Assembly (NCBI GenBank): GCA_029264635.1 | Contig: JARIAA010000259.1 | Coordinates: 1 to 10,238 of the forward strand | Origin: Psychrobacter sp. | GTDB lineage: Bacteria; Pseudomonadota; Gammaproteobacteria; Pseudomonadales; Moraxellaceae | DNA: 10,238 bases | Reading direction: 5' to 3' | Shown here: positions 1 through 7,511 of the stretch, one piece after another | Layout of the letters: every line of letters starts with the position of its first letter | How positions within the stretch are numbered: the stretch's first letter is position 1 | Notes under the pieces: generated by a model | Seen by the model: the letters and a program-made list of their open reading frames with translations, nothing else | What the model was told of the DNA's origin: nothing | The model's database searches: none | Program-made: the position numbers and the translations under genes

Positions 1-538
1 TAATGGTGATCGGGCTATCCGTATTAGATAATGATTTTGTGTCCACATGAGAAAAGGCATAACAAATGGCGGCGCCCAAAACGATTAATGACGCGTAGTG
101 ATTTACCTGTGTACTAGGCTGCACGATGACTAATATCCCCAAAATACCTAACAGCACAGCGATTATTTTTTTTACGGTGATAGTTTCTTTTAAAAAGATA
201 TAGGAGATGATGATGGTCCAAAAAGGAGTGGTAAATTCGATAGCAAAAACGGTCGCTAAGGGTAGTAGTCCTATGCCTAAGAACCAGCCATATTGCCCAG
301 CAAAATGAAATAAATTTCTCACTACGTGTAATTTGATACGCTTGGGGTATAAAAAGTTGCTGTTTTCTGATGAAAAATTTGATGATGATATGATCGGTAA
401 TAATACCAGTAGTCCGACTATACTTCGAAAGAATAAGATCTGAAAAACACCAATCTGGCCATTTAGCTCACGAGCACCAATAGCCATTAAACAAAATGAG
501 GTGAGTGCTCCAATCATCCAGAGGGTAGCGTGGATCAT
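1..538 (-). CDS. DMT-superfamily permease, EamA domain (partial, C-terminal part lies beyond the left edge)
   Basis: The reading frame opens at the ATG at 538-536 and stays open to the window edge, giving 179 visible residues. It starts MIHATLWMIGALTSFCLMAI and shows the alternating hydrophobic segments of an EamA repeat. These include a GLLPLATVFAIEFTTPFWTI-type segment (repeat 1, helices 3-4), then a KKIIAVLLGILGILVIV helix, and then a TKSLSNTDSPITI stretch typical of the start of the second EamA repeat. Family members have about 300 residues and ten membrane helices, so roughly 120 residues are missing to the left. They are inner-membrane exporters or importers of small metabolites; the substrate cannot be read from sequence. 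The start is supported by a Shine-Dalgarno AAAGGA (548-553 on the plus strand) nine bases upstream. Family call is confident; specific function is unknown. Confidence 0.85.
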   Translation of the reverse strand, partial: MIHATLWMIGALTSFCLMAIGARELNGQIGVFQILFFRSIVGLLVLLPIISSSNFSSENSNFLYPKRIKLHVVRNLFHFAGQYGWFLGIGLLPLATVFAIEFTTPFWTIIISYIFLKETITVKKIIAVLLGILGILVIVQPSTQVNHYASLIVLGAAICYAFSHVDTKSLSNTDSPITI

Positions 539-585
539 AATGAGCAGTCCTTTATATAAAATCAAATCTGGAATTTATATGATAG

Positions 586-608
586 GCGAGGGCGTGTTGA
601 ACACTCGC
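586..608. repeat. Small palindrome upstream of the EamA permease gene
   Basis: GTGTT (594-598) and AACAC (600-604) form a perfect 11-bp palindrome centred at 599. It is extended outward by GCGA (586-589) and TCGC (605-608), with a four-base bulge on the left. It lies about 50 bp upstream of the permease start, where an operator or a transcript hairpin could sit. Function is inference only. Confidence 0.35.
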
Positions 609-617
609 AAATACATT

Positions 618-757
618 CTATAGTCAACGATAAGTAATATCGATACATGACGCACTGCTGATATCAATTTTTCTTGCTTGCTGTGCCTGCGCAGACAGAG
701 GTTACAAAAAATTGATATCAGCAATAACGTCGCGTTTTTAAGATGTTTTGACTATAG
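618..757. repeat. Nested inverted-repeat element (MITE/REP-like)
   Basis: Outer arms CTATAGTCAA (618-627) and TTGACTATAG (748-757) are perfect 10-bp inverted repeats. Inside them, a perfect 17-bp inverted repeat, TGCTGATATCAATTTTT (656-672) and its complement (707-723), flanks a 34-bp core. The core itself holds the palindrome CTGCGCAG (687-694), which extends imperfectly by further paired bases on both sides. The whole 140 bp could fold into a long hairpin. It has no coding capacity and no obvious target-site duplication. It sits between the EamA permease and the terminator of the mipA-type gene, a usual place for non-autonomous repeat elements. The structure is directly visible; calling it mobile or repeated in the genome is inference. 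Confidence 0.6.
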
Positions 758-785
758 TGCTTTATCTCATCAAACTAACTTAATA

Positions 786-816
786 AAAAAGCCAAGCAAA
801 ATGCTCGGCTTTTTTT
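786..816 (-). terminator. Rho-independent terminator of the MipA/OmpV-type gene
   Basis: On the minus strand, GCCGAGCA pairs with TGCTTGGC (one G-U pair) around a three-base loop (stem 791-798/802-809), followed by a run of T. On the plus strand the G-U pair becomes an A-C mismatch, so the signal is better in the minus direction. It lies just after the stop codon of the gene ending at 834. It may also stop plus-strand transcripts, as T tracts flank both sides. Confidence 0.8.
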
Positions 817-833
817 ATCATACTTTCAAAATA

Positions 834-1643
834 CTAAAACTTATACAAAAGTCCTAGCGTCGTCGTTGCATCCGTACGCGAGTCAACCATCGGGCTATCG
901 TATTGCTCATTTGGTAGATAGCTTAAGCTTTGATTGGCAAACCCAGCCCAGCGCTCATTGAAATCATAATTGGCACTGATATTGATATATGGGTTCAAAC
1001 TCGAATTAGAGGTATACGCTTCAACACCTGTTTTAGCTGACTCTTTATCACTGACGCCATAATAATATTCATTATAGTCAGCATCATGATATTCAAAGCC
1101 AAAGCTTGGATAGACCGTAAGCTTGTCTTTAGTAATTCTGGCAAGATACGTCAAGCGTGCCGTATTGCCACCACTACGATCTAAAACATCAGCAGCGACT
1201 TGCAGGCGAAAACCACCAATGGGCGTACGGCGAAGATAAGTCAGACCAGCAGCTGCCGAGATTTTACGCTTATCAAGGCCTTGAAGCGCGCCGTTTGCAT
1301 CATCAGGATCAAACTTATTGCCATCGAGCTGCGCATAAGCAGATAACTGATTGGTACCATCATTGATAAGGTAGGCACCCGCTTGCGCGCCGCGCGCATA
1401 GAACTGATTATTATCATAAAATACGCCTGGCAATACGCGTATTTCAGTATTGTCATCCATATCATAGGCTGAGTTGACAGCCATCACGTTGACACCAACG
1501 CTTAAAACCGCGTCTTGGTCAGCAGGTAGGTTTTTGAAAGGTGCAGCACTAGATAAGCTGGCCACACTCAATAATGCAGTAGCCGTTAAAGTACCAAGCA
1601 CTGTGCGCTTAGCGTTATTAGAGAGCGCTGCAAGTTTGAACAT
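834..1643 (-). CDS. MipA/OmpV family outer-membrane protein
   Basis: This 269-residue protein has a clear Sec signal peptide: a basic N-terminus with K13 and R14, a hydrophobic stretch TVLGTLTATALLSVASL, and a likely cut after about residue 34 (SSAA). The mature part has the alternating Tyr/Phe/Gly-rich strands of an outer-membrane beta-barrel and ends in GLLYKF, the terminal aromatic residue expected for BAM-dependent assembly. Order and features (VLPGVFYDNNQFYARG near residue 70, QAGAYLIND near 87, AAGLTYL near 130, the NISANYDFNERWAGF strand near 221) fit the MipA/OmpV family (Pfam MipA). E. coli MipA is a scaffold linking MltA and PBP1B; here the role is unproven, and a general small porin-like function is equally possible. 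The gene is monocistronic, with its own terminator at 786-816. The start at 1643 is followed at once by the signal peptide; a weak GAGAT serves as ribosome site. The stop is TAG. Confidence 0.8.
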   Translation of the reverse strand: MFKLAALSNNAKRTVLGTLTATALLSVASLSSAAPFKNLPADQDAVLSVGVNVMAVNSAYDMDDNTEIRVLPGVFYDNNQFYARGAQAGAYLINDGTNQLSAYAQLDGNKFDPDDANGALQGLDKRKISAAAGLTYLRRTPIGGFRLQVAADVLDRSGGNTARLTYLARITKDKLTVYPSFGFEYHDADYNEYYYGVSDKESAKTGVEAYTSNSSLNPYINISANYDFNERWAGFANQSLSYLPNEQYDSPMVDSRTDATTTLGLLYKF

Positions 1644-1754
1644 AATCGTATCTCATTAATAAGTAGGAATGATGGAGTAAAAAGTGGGTTGAGTAAATGA
1701 ATCTAACGGGCGGTCTTGATAAGCGATGTAATAATGATAGATAACTATGACGGT

Positions 1755-2705
1755 TTACTCAATGGTTTTCAGTACTTGTAATATTTGCTGATGAATATCT
1801 TGCCACCACCAGACAAAACCAATGCTGATCAACAATATCATAAGCCATGGGAGTAGCTGCCAAATAAACGCAGGCGGCTTTTGCTCGATGACACTATTAT
1901 GAATCGCGTTAATATGCATGTCAGAATTTAGGTAAGCAACATTGTTAGAAACAGTATCAGAATACATATCGTCCCCAGTTGAGTGAGTGATATTGCTAAT
2001 CTCATCATTGTTTGGGTCAGCTTTTTGGTCATTGTTTTGATAAGGGTTCTGATAAATAGCGACATTTTGTAGCATTGCCGCCATACGCTGACGATGAGCG
2101 ATAGCAAAAGCCAGTGCAATAACTAAGCCAGTCACCGCGCCGCCGATGTGACCGGCATTATCAATGCCTGGCACCGCGAAACCATAAATAAGATTGATGC
2201 CCATAATAAATATCAGGCTTCTGAGGTTTAGCACCATACCATTAACAGATATTTTAAATAGAGCCGCTATTAGGAGCGCCGCGCCGATCCCCATAATACC
2301 ACCAGACGCACCAGCTGATAATCCTGGTTGTCCCGTTCCCTCTAACATACTTTGCCAAGTGATATAACTATTAAGAAGATTGCCACCGATGGCCGCCAGT
2401 AAAAACAACGCCAAAAACTTCGCTTAGCCAAACATCGGCTCGGCTATTTGTCCAAAAAAATACATGGCAAAACCATTAAACAATAAATGCATCAAGCCAA
2501 TATGCAAAAACGCACTGCTGACCAGCCGCCATGGATCGTCTGTCATGGTTAAGGGTAGTGCATTAGCGCCCCAGTTTAGTAAAGCTTCAGTCGAGGGGTT
2601 ATTGGCATCAACGCCTGTTAGCACCTGCATGATAAACAGCCCAATAAAGCTGACTAACAGTAAAGTGGTAACGGGCGCTGTTTTTAGAAGTTGTTGAATG
2701 GTCAT
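1755..2705 (-). pseudogene. Rhomboid family intramembrane serine protease, interrupted by an in-frame TAA
   Basis: Two open segments in the same frame (2705-2424 and 2423-1755) are split by a single TAA at 2426-2424. Read through, they give about 316 codons. Before the stop: TM1 (residues 11-30), the WR motif (W59-R60), and H68-x4-H73-x3-N77 in TM2, matching the GlpG oxyanion-hole residues. After the stop (codon 94, in the TM2-TM3 link): the catalytic GASG (Ser about 134), the NAGHIGG segment with catalytic His (about 186), then a polar Asn/Asp-rich linker of about 75 residues and one extra C-terminal membrane helix (FIWQLLPWLMILLISIGFVWW). Rhomboids cleave membrane proteins inside the inner membrane. 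The expected sequence at the break is EPMFG-x-AKFLALF, a conserved, uninterrupted region, so this looks like a single point nonsense change, not a frameshift. The 93-residue fragment lacks the catalytic Ser, so without readthrough the product is inactive. It follows lldD by about 100 bp on the same strand. Confidence 0.88.
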
Positions 2706-2804
2706 AAAAGTTAAATATCAGTGGAGATAATATACAGAGTATAAGGGCTAACGGCGAAATAAACAAAGTGGTCGACCATAAATCTACTTGTATAAAACAG
2801 CAAG

Positions 2805-4016
2805 CTACCAACGCATTGGTGAGACATAGGGTAATGCTGTCTTGAGCTGCTCATAAGTCCCTTTGACCAAAATATCATCGGTCACTTGATTGATATCTGT
2901 ATGACCACAAAATGCCATGCTGATATCACATTCTTTATGGATAATCTCAAGCGCGCGGCGTACTCCGTCTTCACCATAAGCACCCAGTCCATATAAGAAA
3001 GCCCGTCCAATCATCGTGCCTTTAGCCCCTAAAGAGATAGCTTTTAAGACATCTTGACCAGAGCGAATACCACTGTCGAGCCACACCTCGATGTTACTAT
3101 TTTCGGCATGAATCGCCTGCACAATGTCGCTCAAAGCAGCAATTGAAGAGGGCGCGCCATCTAATTGGCGGCCACCATGATTGGAGACTACCAAGGCATC
3201 GGCACCGCTACGAGCCGCCAAGATCGCATCTTCAGGTTCCATAATACCTTTAATAATCAATTTGCCGCCCCAAGCATCTTTGATACGCGCCACATCATCC
3301 CAGCTCAAACGCGGATCAAATTGCTCCGCTGTCCATGCGGATAGGGATGAGATGTCCTCCACGTCTTTAGCATGCCCGACAATGTTGCCAAACGTACGGC
3401 GTTTGGTACCGAGCATATTAAAACACCATTCTGGCTTGGTCATCAGGTTCAAGATATTCGCTAGAGTCGGTTTTGGCGGCGCTGATAGACCGTTTTTGAT
3501 ATCTTTGTGACGCTGACCGAGTACTTGCAGATCTGCGGTCAAAATGAGCGCAGAGCAGTTGGCAGCTTTGGCGCGGCGGATAAGATTGGCCATAAAGTCT
3601 TGATCGCGCATGACGTAGAGCTGGAACCAAAACGGCGCACTGGTATGACGAGCGACATCTTCGATGGAGCAAATACTCATAGTCGACAGTGAAAAGGGCA
3701 CACCGAATTTCTCTGCTGCCCGCGCGGCATGAATCTCGCCGTCCGCCCACATCATGCCCGTAAAACCCGTTGGCGCAATGGCAACAGGCATTGAGGTTTC
3801 GGCACCTACCATAGTCGTTGCAAGCGAGCGCCCTTCCATATTGACCAGTACCCGTTGACGCAGCTTGATACGATCAAAGTCTGTCTCATTATTACGGTAA
3901 GTAGTTTCAGTCCATGAGCCTGAGTCGACATAATCGTAAAACATACGCGGTATTTTGCGCTCGGCAACGCGGCGTAGATCTTCTATTTCAGTTACTTTGC
4001 TCAAGTCTTTTTTCAT
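2805..4016 (-). CDS. lldD: FMN-dependent L-lactate dehydrogenase (alpha-hydroxy-acid dehydrogenase)
   Basis: This 403-residue TIM-barrel enzyme oxidises L-lactate to pyruvate, passing electrons through FMN to the quinone pool at the inner face of the cytoplasmic membrane. All family active-site residues are visible: Tyr29 in FYDYVDSGS, Tyr134 in FWFQLYVMRD, Asp162 in LTADLQ, Lys256 in LIIKGI, and His280 and Arg283 in VSNHGGRQLDG. The FMN phosphate loop is DSGIRSGQDVLKAISLGA plus IGRAFLYG (314-343). Length matches E. coli LldD (396). The start is backed by GAGAGG eight bases upstream. It lies 88 bp behind lldP on the same strand, which strongly supports lactate over other hydroxy acids as substrate. 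Residual doubt: related enzymes act on glycolate or mandelate. The sequence ends ..PYVSPMRW, slightly longer than E. coli. The stop is TAG. Confidence 0.93.
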   Translation of the reverse strand: MKKDLSKVTEIEDLRRVAERKIPRMFYDYVDSGSWTETTYRNNETDFDRIKLRQRVLVNMEGRSLATTMVGAETSMPVAIAPTGFTGMMWADGEIHAARAAEKFGVPFSLSTMSICSIEDVARHTSAPFWFQLYVMRDQDFMANLIRRAKAANCSALILTADLQVLGQRHKDIKNGLSAPPKPTLANILNLMTKPEWCFNMLGTKRRTFGNIVGHAKDVEDISSLSAWTAEQFDPRLSWDDVARIKDAWGGKLIIKGIMEPEDAILAARSGADALVVSNHGGRQLDGAPSSIAALSDIVQAIHAENSNIEVWLDSGIRSGQDVLKAISLGAKGTMIGRAFLYGLGAYGEDGVRRALEIIHKECDISMAFCGHTDINQVTDDILVKGTYEQLKTALPYVSPMRW

Positions 4017-4060
4017 AGGGTTTACCTCTCGTCATTGTCATACTTTATTAGAAGGCAACC

Positions 4061-4089
4061 TTAAGCTGACACTACTAGACTTAGCTTAA
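4061..4089. repeat. Small inverted repeat in the lldP-lldD gap
   Basis: TTAAGCT (4061-4067) and AGCTTAA (4083-4089) pair perfectly around a 15-base loop, in the 88-bp gap between the two lactate genes. No T run follows on the minus strand, so it is not a typical terminator. It could be a transcript-processing or stability hairpin, or chance in AT-rich DNA. Confidence 0.3.
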
Positions 4090-4104
4090 TAGCGTCAGTT
4101 TACC

Positions 4105-5880
4105 TTATTGTCGTGAATTTAGTTTTTTACTAGCGGATTTTTCGCCAAAAGACATCAGCCCAAAGAATACGATGGGCCAAAGAATCGCCAAGATCCACCA
4201 CCATAGTTGACCAAAGATGATAGCCATACCGATAAAACCCGCCTGTATCACATAATAAGTCATCGCCACCAAGGTTTTTCGTATAACATACCCCTCTTTA
4301 TCCATGAGACCTACTACCGCACACGCTGCAACTACGTTGTGCACAGCGATCATATTACCAGCGGCACCGCCAACCGCTTGCAAAGCGACCACTTGCGCCG
4401 CAAGATTACTGTCAAGACCGATTTGGCTTGCAGTTGACCACTGAAAATACGAGAACATCATATTACTAACCGTATTTGATCCTGCAATAAAAGCGCCCAT
4501 CGCGCCAATCCATGGAGAAACGAGCGGCCAAGCATTTTGAAAAGCACCCGCTGCACTTTCAGCCAAAAGTATGGGCATAGCTGGTAGGGCATTCGCGACG
4601 TCAGCAGCAGAACCTGAGTTAATAAATACTTGCACCATCGGTACGGAGAAGAGTAACGCAGGGGCTGCATCAACCATCGTTCTAGCTGAACTGCTCCAAC
4701 TACGCTTGATTGCCTGCCCATTCATCTTAAATAGCAAAATACAGAGTAAAGAGCTAATAATAAAAATACTACCAGGTGAGTAGGCCAGCTGTACTTTACT
4801 GGAGATGCTCGTACCAAAAATATTGGCAAACTCGATAGTGGTCGTATCCCCAGTCAAAAACGCTTTGAGCGGCGCGATGACTCTAGTGATAATTAATAGA
4901 GCGATAACGACAATATAAGGAGAGAATGCGCGCACTAAAGAGAATTTGGGAGCAATAGAATCATCATAAGTCTCTTCTGTTAATGATCCCAGCCAATCTT
5001 TATCCCAATCCGCGCGAGGTCCAAAAGTAAACGTGTCTTTAGGCATTAAAAACCCGCGCTTTGCAGCAGGCAGTACGATCATAAGGCCAATAAAACCACC
5101 GACTAAAGAGGGGAATTCAGGTCCCAAATACCGTGCAACCAACAAATAGGGGATAGTAAAGCTAAGACCTGCAAAGAGGGCAAAGGGCCACACTTTGAGT
5201 CCTTCTATAAAGGAGCGTTTTTTGCCAAAGAATCGGGTTAAAAAGGCACTTAAAATGAGCGGAATTAAAAACCCCACTAAGGCATGGATAAGGCCGACGT
5301 TGGCAGCAATCTGTAATAAGTAATTTTCTGTAGACAGGGGCGCGATGGCTTGGGCAATATCTTGCTTATCGTCGATACCCGTCCAAATACCGAGTAATAT
5401 AGGGGTACCAACCGCGCCAAATGATACAGGGGTAGACTGAATAATCAGCACGGCCATGACAGAGGCCATAGCAGGAAAACCTAAGGCCAATAATAACGGC
5501 GCACCAATAGCAGACGGTGTCCCAAATCCTGAGGAGCCCTCAACCATTGAGCAAAATAGCCAAGCCACAATGATGGCCTGAATACGCCTATCAGGCGATA
5601 TGTCCATAAAGCCTTTGCGAATAGCGACCAGCGCGCCACCCTCTTTTAAAGTGTTCAGTAGCAAAATAGCGGCGAATACAATAAATAATAATGTGAGAGC
5701 GACGATAATACCATTTACAGTCGCTGCTGCGACTTGGGCACCACTCGCTTGCCACACAAACAGTGCCAAAAGTACGGTGACGATATAGGCGACACTCATA
5801 GATATCTTGGCAGGCAAGCGCAGCATAACCAATAAAACTAAAACGACTAAAATCGGAGAGAGAGCCAAAAAAGTATACAT
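4105..5880 (-). CDS. lldP: L-lactate permease, LctP family
   Basis: This inner-membrane secondary transporter of about 591 residues imports lactate with protons (glycolate is also taken up by E. coli LldP). Predicted membrane segments run through nearly the whole chain, as in E. coli LldP (551 residues). Family signatures are present: GSSGFGTPSAIGAPLLLALG (about 115-134), TPVSFGAVGTPILLGIW (about 150-166), the PWIGAMGAFIAGSNTVSNMM segment (about 456-475) and the AVGGAAGNMIAVHNVVAA segment (about 502-519). The frame also has TTG codons upstream (5889, 5886), but ATG at 5880 is preferred: AAGGA lies nine bases before it and would be too close to TTG 5889. It is transcribed first in the lactate operon, followed by lldD. 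A predicted promoter with a palindromic operator lies about 100 bp upstream. The stop is TAA. Confidence 0.92.
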   Translation of the reverse strand: MYTFLALSPILVVLVLLVMLRLPAKISMSVAYIVTVLLALFVWQASGAQVAAATVNGIIVALTLLFIVFAAILLLNTLKEGGALVAIRKGFMDISPDRRIQAIIVAWLFCSMVEGSSGFGTPSAIGAPLLLALGFPAMASVMAVLIIQSTPVSFGAVGTPILLGIWTGIDDKQDIAQAIAPLSTENYLLQIAANVGLIHALVGFLIPLILSAFLTRFFGKKRSFIEGLKVWPFALFAGLSFTIPYLLVARYLGPEFPSLVGGFIGLMIVLPAAKRGFLMPKDTFTFGPRADWDKDWLGSLTEETYDDSIAPKFSLVRAFSPYIVVIALLIITRVIAPLKAFLTGDTTTIEFANIFGTSISSKVQLAYSPGSIFIISSLLCILLFKMNGQAIKRSWSSSARTMVDAAPALLFSVPMVQVFINSGSAADVANALPAMPILLAESAAGAFQNAWPLVSPWIGAMGAFIAGSNTVSNMMFSYFQWSTASQIGLDSNLAAQVVALQAVGGAAGNMIAVHNVVAACAVVGLMDKEGYVIRKTLVAMTYYVIQAGFIGMAIIFGQLWWWILAILWPIVFFGLMSFGEKSASKKLNSRQ

Positions 5881-5974
5881 TATCAACAATCCTTATCGAT
5901 AACTGCTCAGATCCATGATAAAAACTGGACTGATCGTAGGGCTAGGTTTATAAACTCAAATGATAATCCATATC

Positions 5975-6014
5975 TGGTCAATTTATTATATTGACCATTT
6001 AGTCAAAATAGCAA
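5975..6014 (-). promoter_or_regulatory. Predicted lldPD promoter with overlapping palindromic operator
   Basis: On the minus strand a perfect -10 box TATAAT (5990-5985) is spaced 18 bases from a -35-like TTGCTA (6014-6009). The -10 box lies inside a perfect inverted repeat, TGGTCAAT (5975-5982) and ATTGACCA (5990-5997), separated by seven bases. A third half-site, GTCAA (6002-6006), makes a second imperfect pair with TTGAC (5991-5995). A repressor bound here would block the promoter. The half-site GGTCAA recalls, but does not exactly match, the TGGT/ACCA operators of GntR/FadR-family regulators such as LldR, which usually have a tighter spacing. The regulator identity is inference. The leader to the lldP ATG would be roughly 100 bases. 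Confidence 0.6.
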
Positions 6015-6122
6015 AAGTTTGAATCTTATACTAGTAAATAATAAAGGCTAGAAAAAATAAAATAACTACCAAGGTTTGAAGGATTGTTAGCAGTAGGTTT
6101 GAAGGTAGAAGCAAAATAAGGG

Positions 6123-6437
6123 TTAAAGCAGCTGCTGTAAGTCCATGACTGAAAAGGGATAGTCTAATCGTTTTGATGGTGTCAAAATGACGGGAATACT
6201 CGTGGCAAATTCCATCATTAAGTTCTCGTTAAAATCAGCAATATCGATATTCTTGTAGACAATAGGTTGTACGGCTTGAAAGTGCGTTATCAGCTGCTCA
6301 GCGACGTCACACAAATGACAATTTGAGGTACCAAGCAACCACCATGTAGCAGCATTGTCAGCACTGCCAAGCTTAGGGTCAGCTGCAATTATGCGGTCGC
6401 GTAATACTTTTATAGGATCATCATTGTCATTTTGCAT
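6123..6437 (-). CDS. Glutaredoxin-like (DUF836-type) thioredoxin-fold protein
   Basis: This small soluble protein has about 104 residues from the ATG at 6437. The key feature is WWLLGTSNCHLCDVAEQLI, a beta strand followed by a CxxC (CHLC) redox motif at the start of a helix, then NIDIADFNENLMMEFATSIPVIL, whose 'SIPVIL' fits the cis-Pro loop of thioredoxin folds, and a final DYPFSVMDLQQLL. This matches glutaredoxin-like DUF836 proteins, whose substrates are mostly unknown. The frame is open further upstream to TTG 6494 and ATG 6461, but AAGAG lies seven bases before ATG 6437, and a TATAAT box at 6467-6462 sits between the upstream candidates, so the shorter form is preferred. It is transcribed toward lldP and diverges from mtgA. 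The N-terminal segment before the fold (about 28 residues) is polar and unassigned. Confidence 0.75.
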   Translation of the reverse strand: MQNDNDDPIKVLRDRIIAADPKLGSADNAATWWLLGTSNCHLCDVAEQLITHFQAVQPIVYKNIDIADFNENLMMEFATSIPVILTPSKRLDYPFSVMDLQQLL

Positions 6438-6461
6438 GGCGATACTCTTATCTTTATACAT

Positions 6462-6490
6462 ATTATAAAGCGATTGCTTGATAAGTTTAA
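6462..6490 (-). promoter_or_regulatory. Possible promoter of the glutaredoxin-like gene
   Basis: A perfect -10 TATAAT (6467-6462) lies 17 bases from a weak -35-like TTAAAC (6490-6485) on the minus strand. It would give a leader of only about 20 bases to the ATG at 6437, consistent with the shorter start. The -35 match is poor (three of six), so this is tentative. Confidence 0.35.
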
Positions 6491-6678
6491 GCAAAAATAT
6501 GGATATGATTTGACAGTTAACACATAATAAAGAAATGGGCTAAATAATGACAGCGATTGTGAGATTAGGTAAGATGACCTGCTGTTTAGTATTAGTGCAG
6601 TATGATGGCTTGTTTGTCATTACTCACTTATAGTTAGGTTATTTATATTATCTCTTCAATCACTTGGATATCGTACGC

Positions 6679-7365
6679 ATGGCAAGTTTTGGCAAATTTA
6701 TCAAACGATTATTATTGGCAGTCATGATGTTAGTCGTCGCCTTTCATGTGCTGGTAGCAGCGCTATTGGTGGTTTGGAAGACGCAGCCTATTAATAACAG
6801 TATGTTTATGTTGACCCACAGGATTACTGGTGGCGATGTCACTCAGACTTGGGTGGAGTATGACGAGATTGCCAAGTCTGCCAAACAAGCGGCGATTGTC
6901 AGTGAAGATTCAACGTTTAGCCAGCACAACGGGTTTGATTTTGATGGTATAGAAGCTGCTATGAAAAAGAATGAAGCCTCTGGTAAAGCCTCGGCAGGCG
7001 GCTCTACGATTACCCAGCAGCTGGCAAAAAATTTGTTTTTGACCTCACACCGCTCCTACGTTCGTAAAGCTGAAGAAGCTATCGTCACCGTTATGATTGA
7101 GACAATATGGGACAAGCAGCGTATCCTGACGGCGTACTTAAATGTGGCAGAATTTGGCAACGGTATTTATGGTATCGAAGCGGCGGCTCAGCATTACTTT
7201 GATAAGTCTGCGGCCAATCTCAATCGCGATGAGTCAGCACTGCTTATCAGTATGCTAACCAATCCTAAATATTATGAAGACAATCAAGGCGACAGACGCT
7301 TACGCAATAAGCAGAGAATTGTCAAAAAACGCATGAAAAATGCGGTATTGCCACAAGCGGCTTAA
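6679..7365 (+). CDS. mtgA: Monofunctional biosynthetic peptidoglycan glycosyltransferase (GT51)
   Basis: This 228-residue enzyme polymerises lipid II into glycan chains on the outer face of the cytoplasmic membrane, without a transpeptidase domain. The N-terminal anchor is one membrane helix (LLLAVMMLVVAFHVLVAALLVVW, about residues 11-33). GT51 motifs appear in order: EDSTFSQHNG with catalytic Glu at 76, GGSTITQQLAKNLFL (about 107-121), RKAEE with the second catalytic Glu at about 133, and KQRILTAYLNVAEFGNGIYG (about 146-165). Length is near E. coli MtgA (242). The frame extends five codons up to TTG 6664, but ATG 6679 starts just before the typical basic-then-hydrophobic anchor; ribosome-site support is weak for both. 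The gene is divergent from the glutaredoxin-like gene, and ppk1 follows on the same strand after about 146 bp, with no clear terminator between. Confidence 0.93.
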   Translation: MASFGKFIKRLLLAVMMLVVAFHVLVAALLVVWKTQPINNSMFMLTHRITGGDVTQTWVEYDEIAKSAKQAAIVSEDSTFSQHNGFDFDGIEAAMKKNEASGKASAGGSTITQQLAKNLFLTSHRSYVRKAEEAIVTVMIETIWDKQRILTAYLNVAEFGNGIYGIEAAAQHYFDKSAANLNRDESALLISMLTNPKYYEDNQGDRRLRNKQRIVKKRMKNAVLPQAA

Positions 7366-7511
7366 CACTTAACTATACTCAAATCACTTTAACACCTGAA
7401 TGTGCCGCTGTAATAAATAGGTAAGGTATACAGCATCATACAGTTGCAGTAATCTAGATGTCAGGGCATGATAGAGATTGACAAAGGCAGATAATAATGA
7501 GGAGTGGTTGC

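Noticed and set aside
1157..1366. Plus-strand short ORFs inside the mipA-type, lldD and lldP genes
   Set aside because: They lie antisense within well-supported genes and have no domain features or ribosome sites.
1689..1762. Inverted repeat TTGAGTAAA / TTTACTCAA around the rhomboid stop codon
   Set aside because: Nine-bp arms 56 bp apart, no T run and one arm inside coding sequence; probably chance.
2608..2811. Minus-strand ORF of 67 codons overlapping the rhomboid start
   Set aside because: It is an out-of-frame shadow with no family features and no good ribosome site.
6072..6105. Direct repeat AGGTTTGAAGG (6072-6082 and 6095-6105) downstream of the glutaredoxin-like gene
   Set aside because: Two 11-bp copies 23 bp apart without further copies; compatible with a chance local duplication and not enough for a binding-site array.
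6545..6622. Inverted repeat TAATGACA / TGTCATTA between the glutaredoxin-like gene and mtgA
   Set aside because: Only 8 bp and 62 bp apart in AT-rich DNA; expected by chance.
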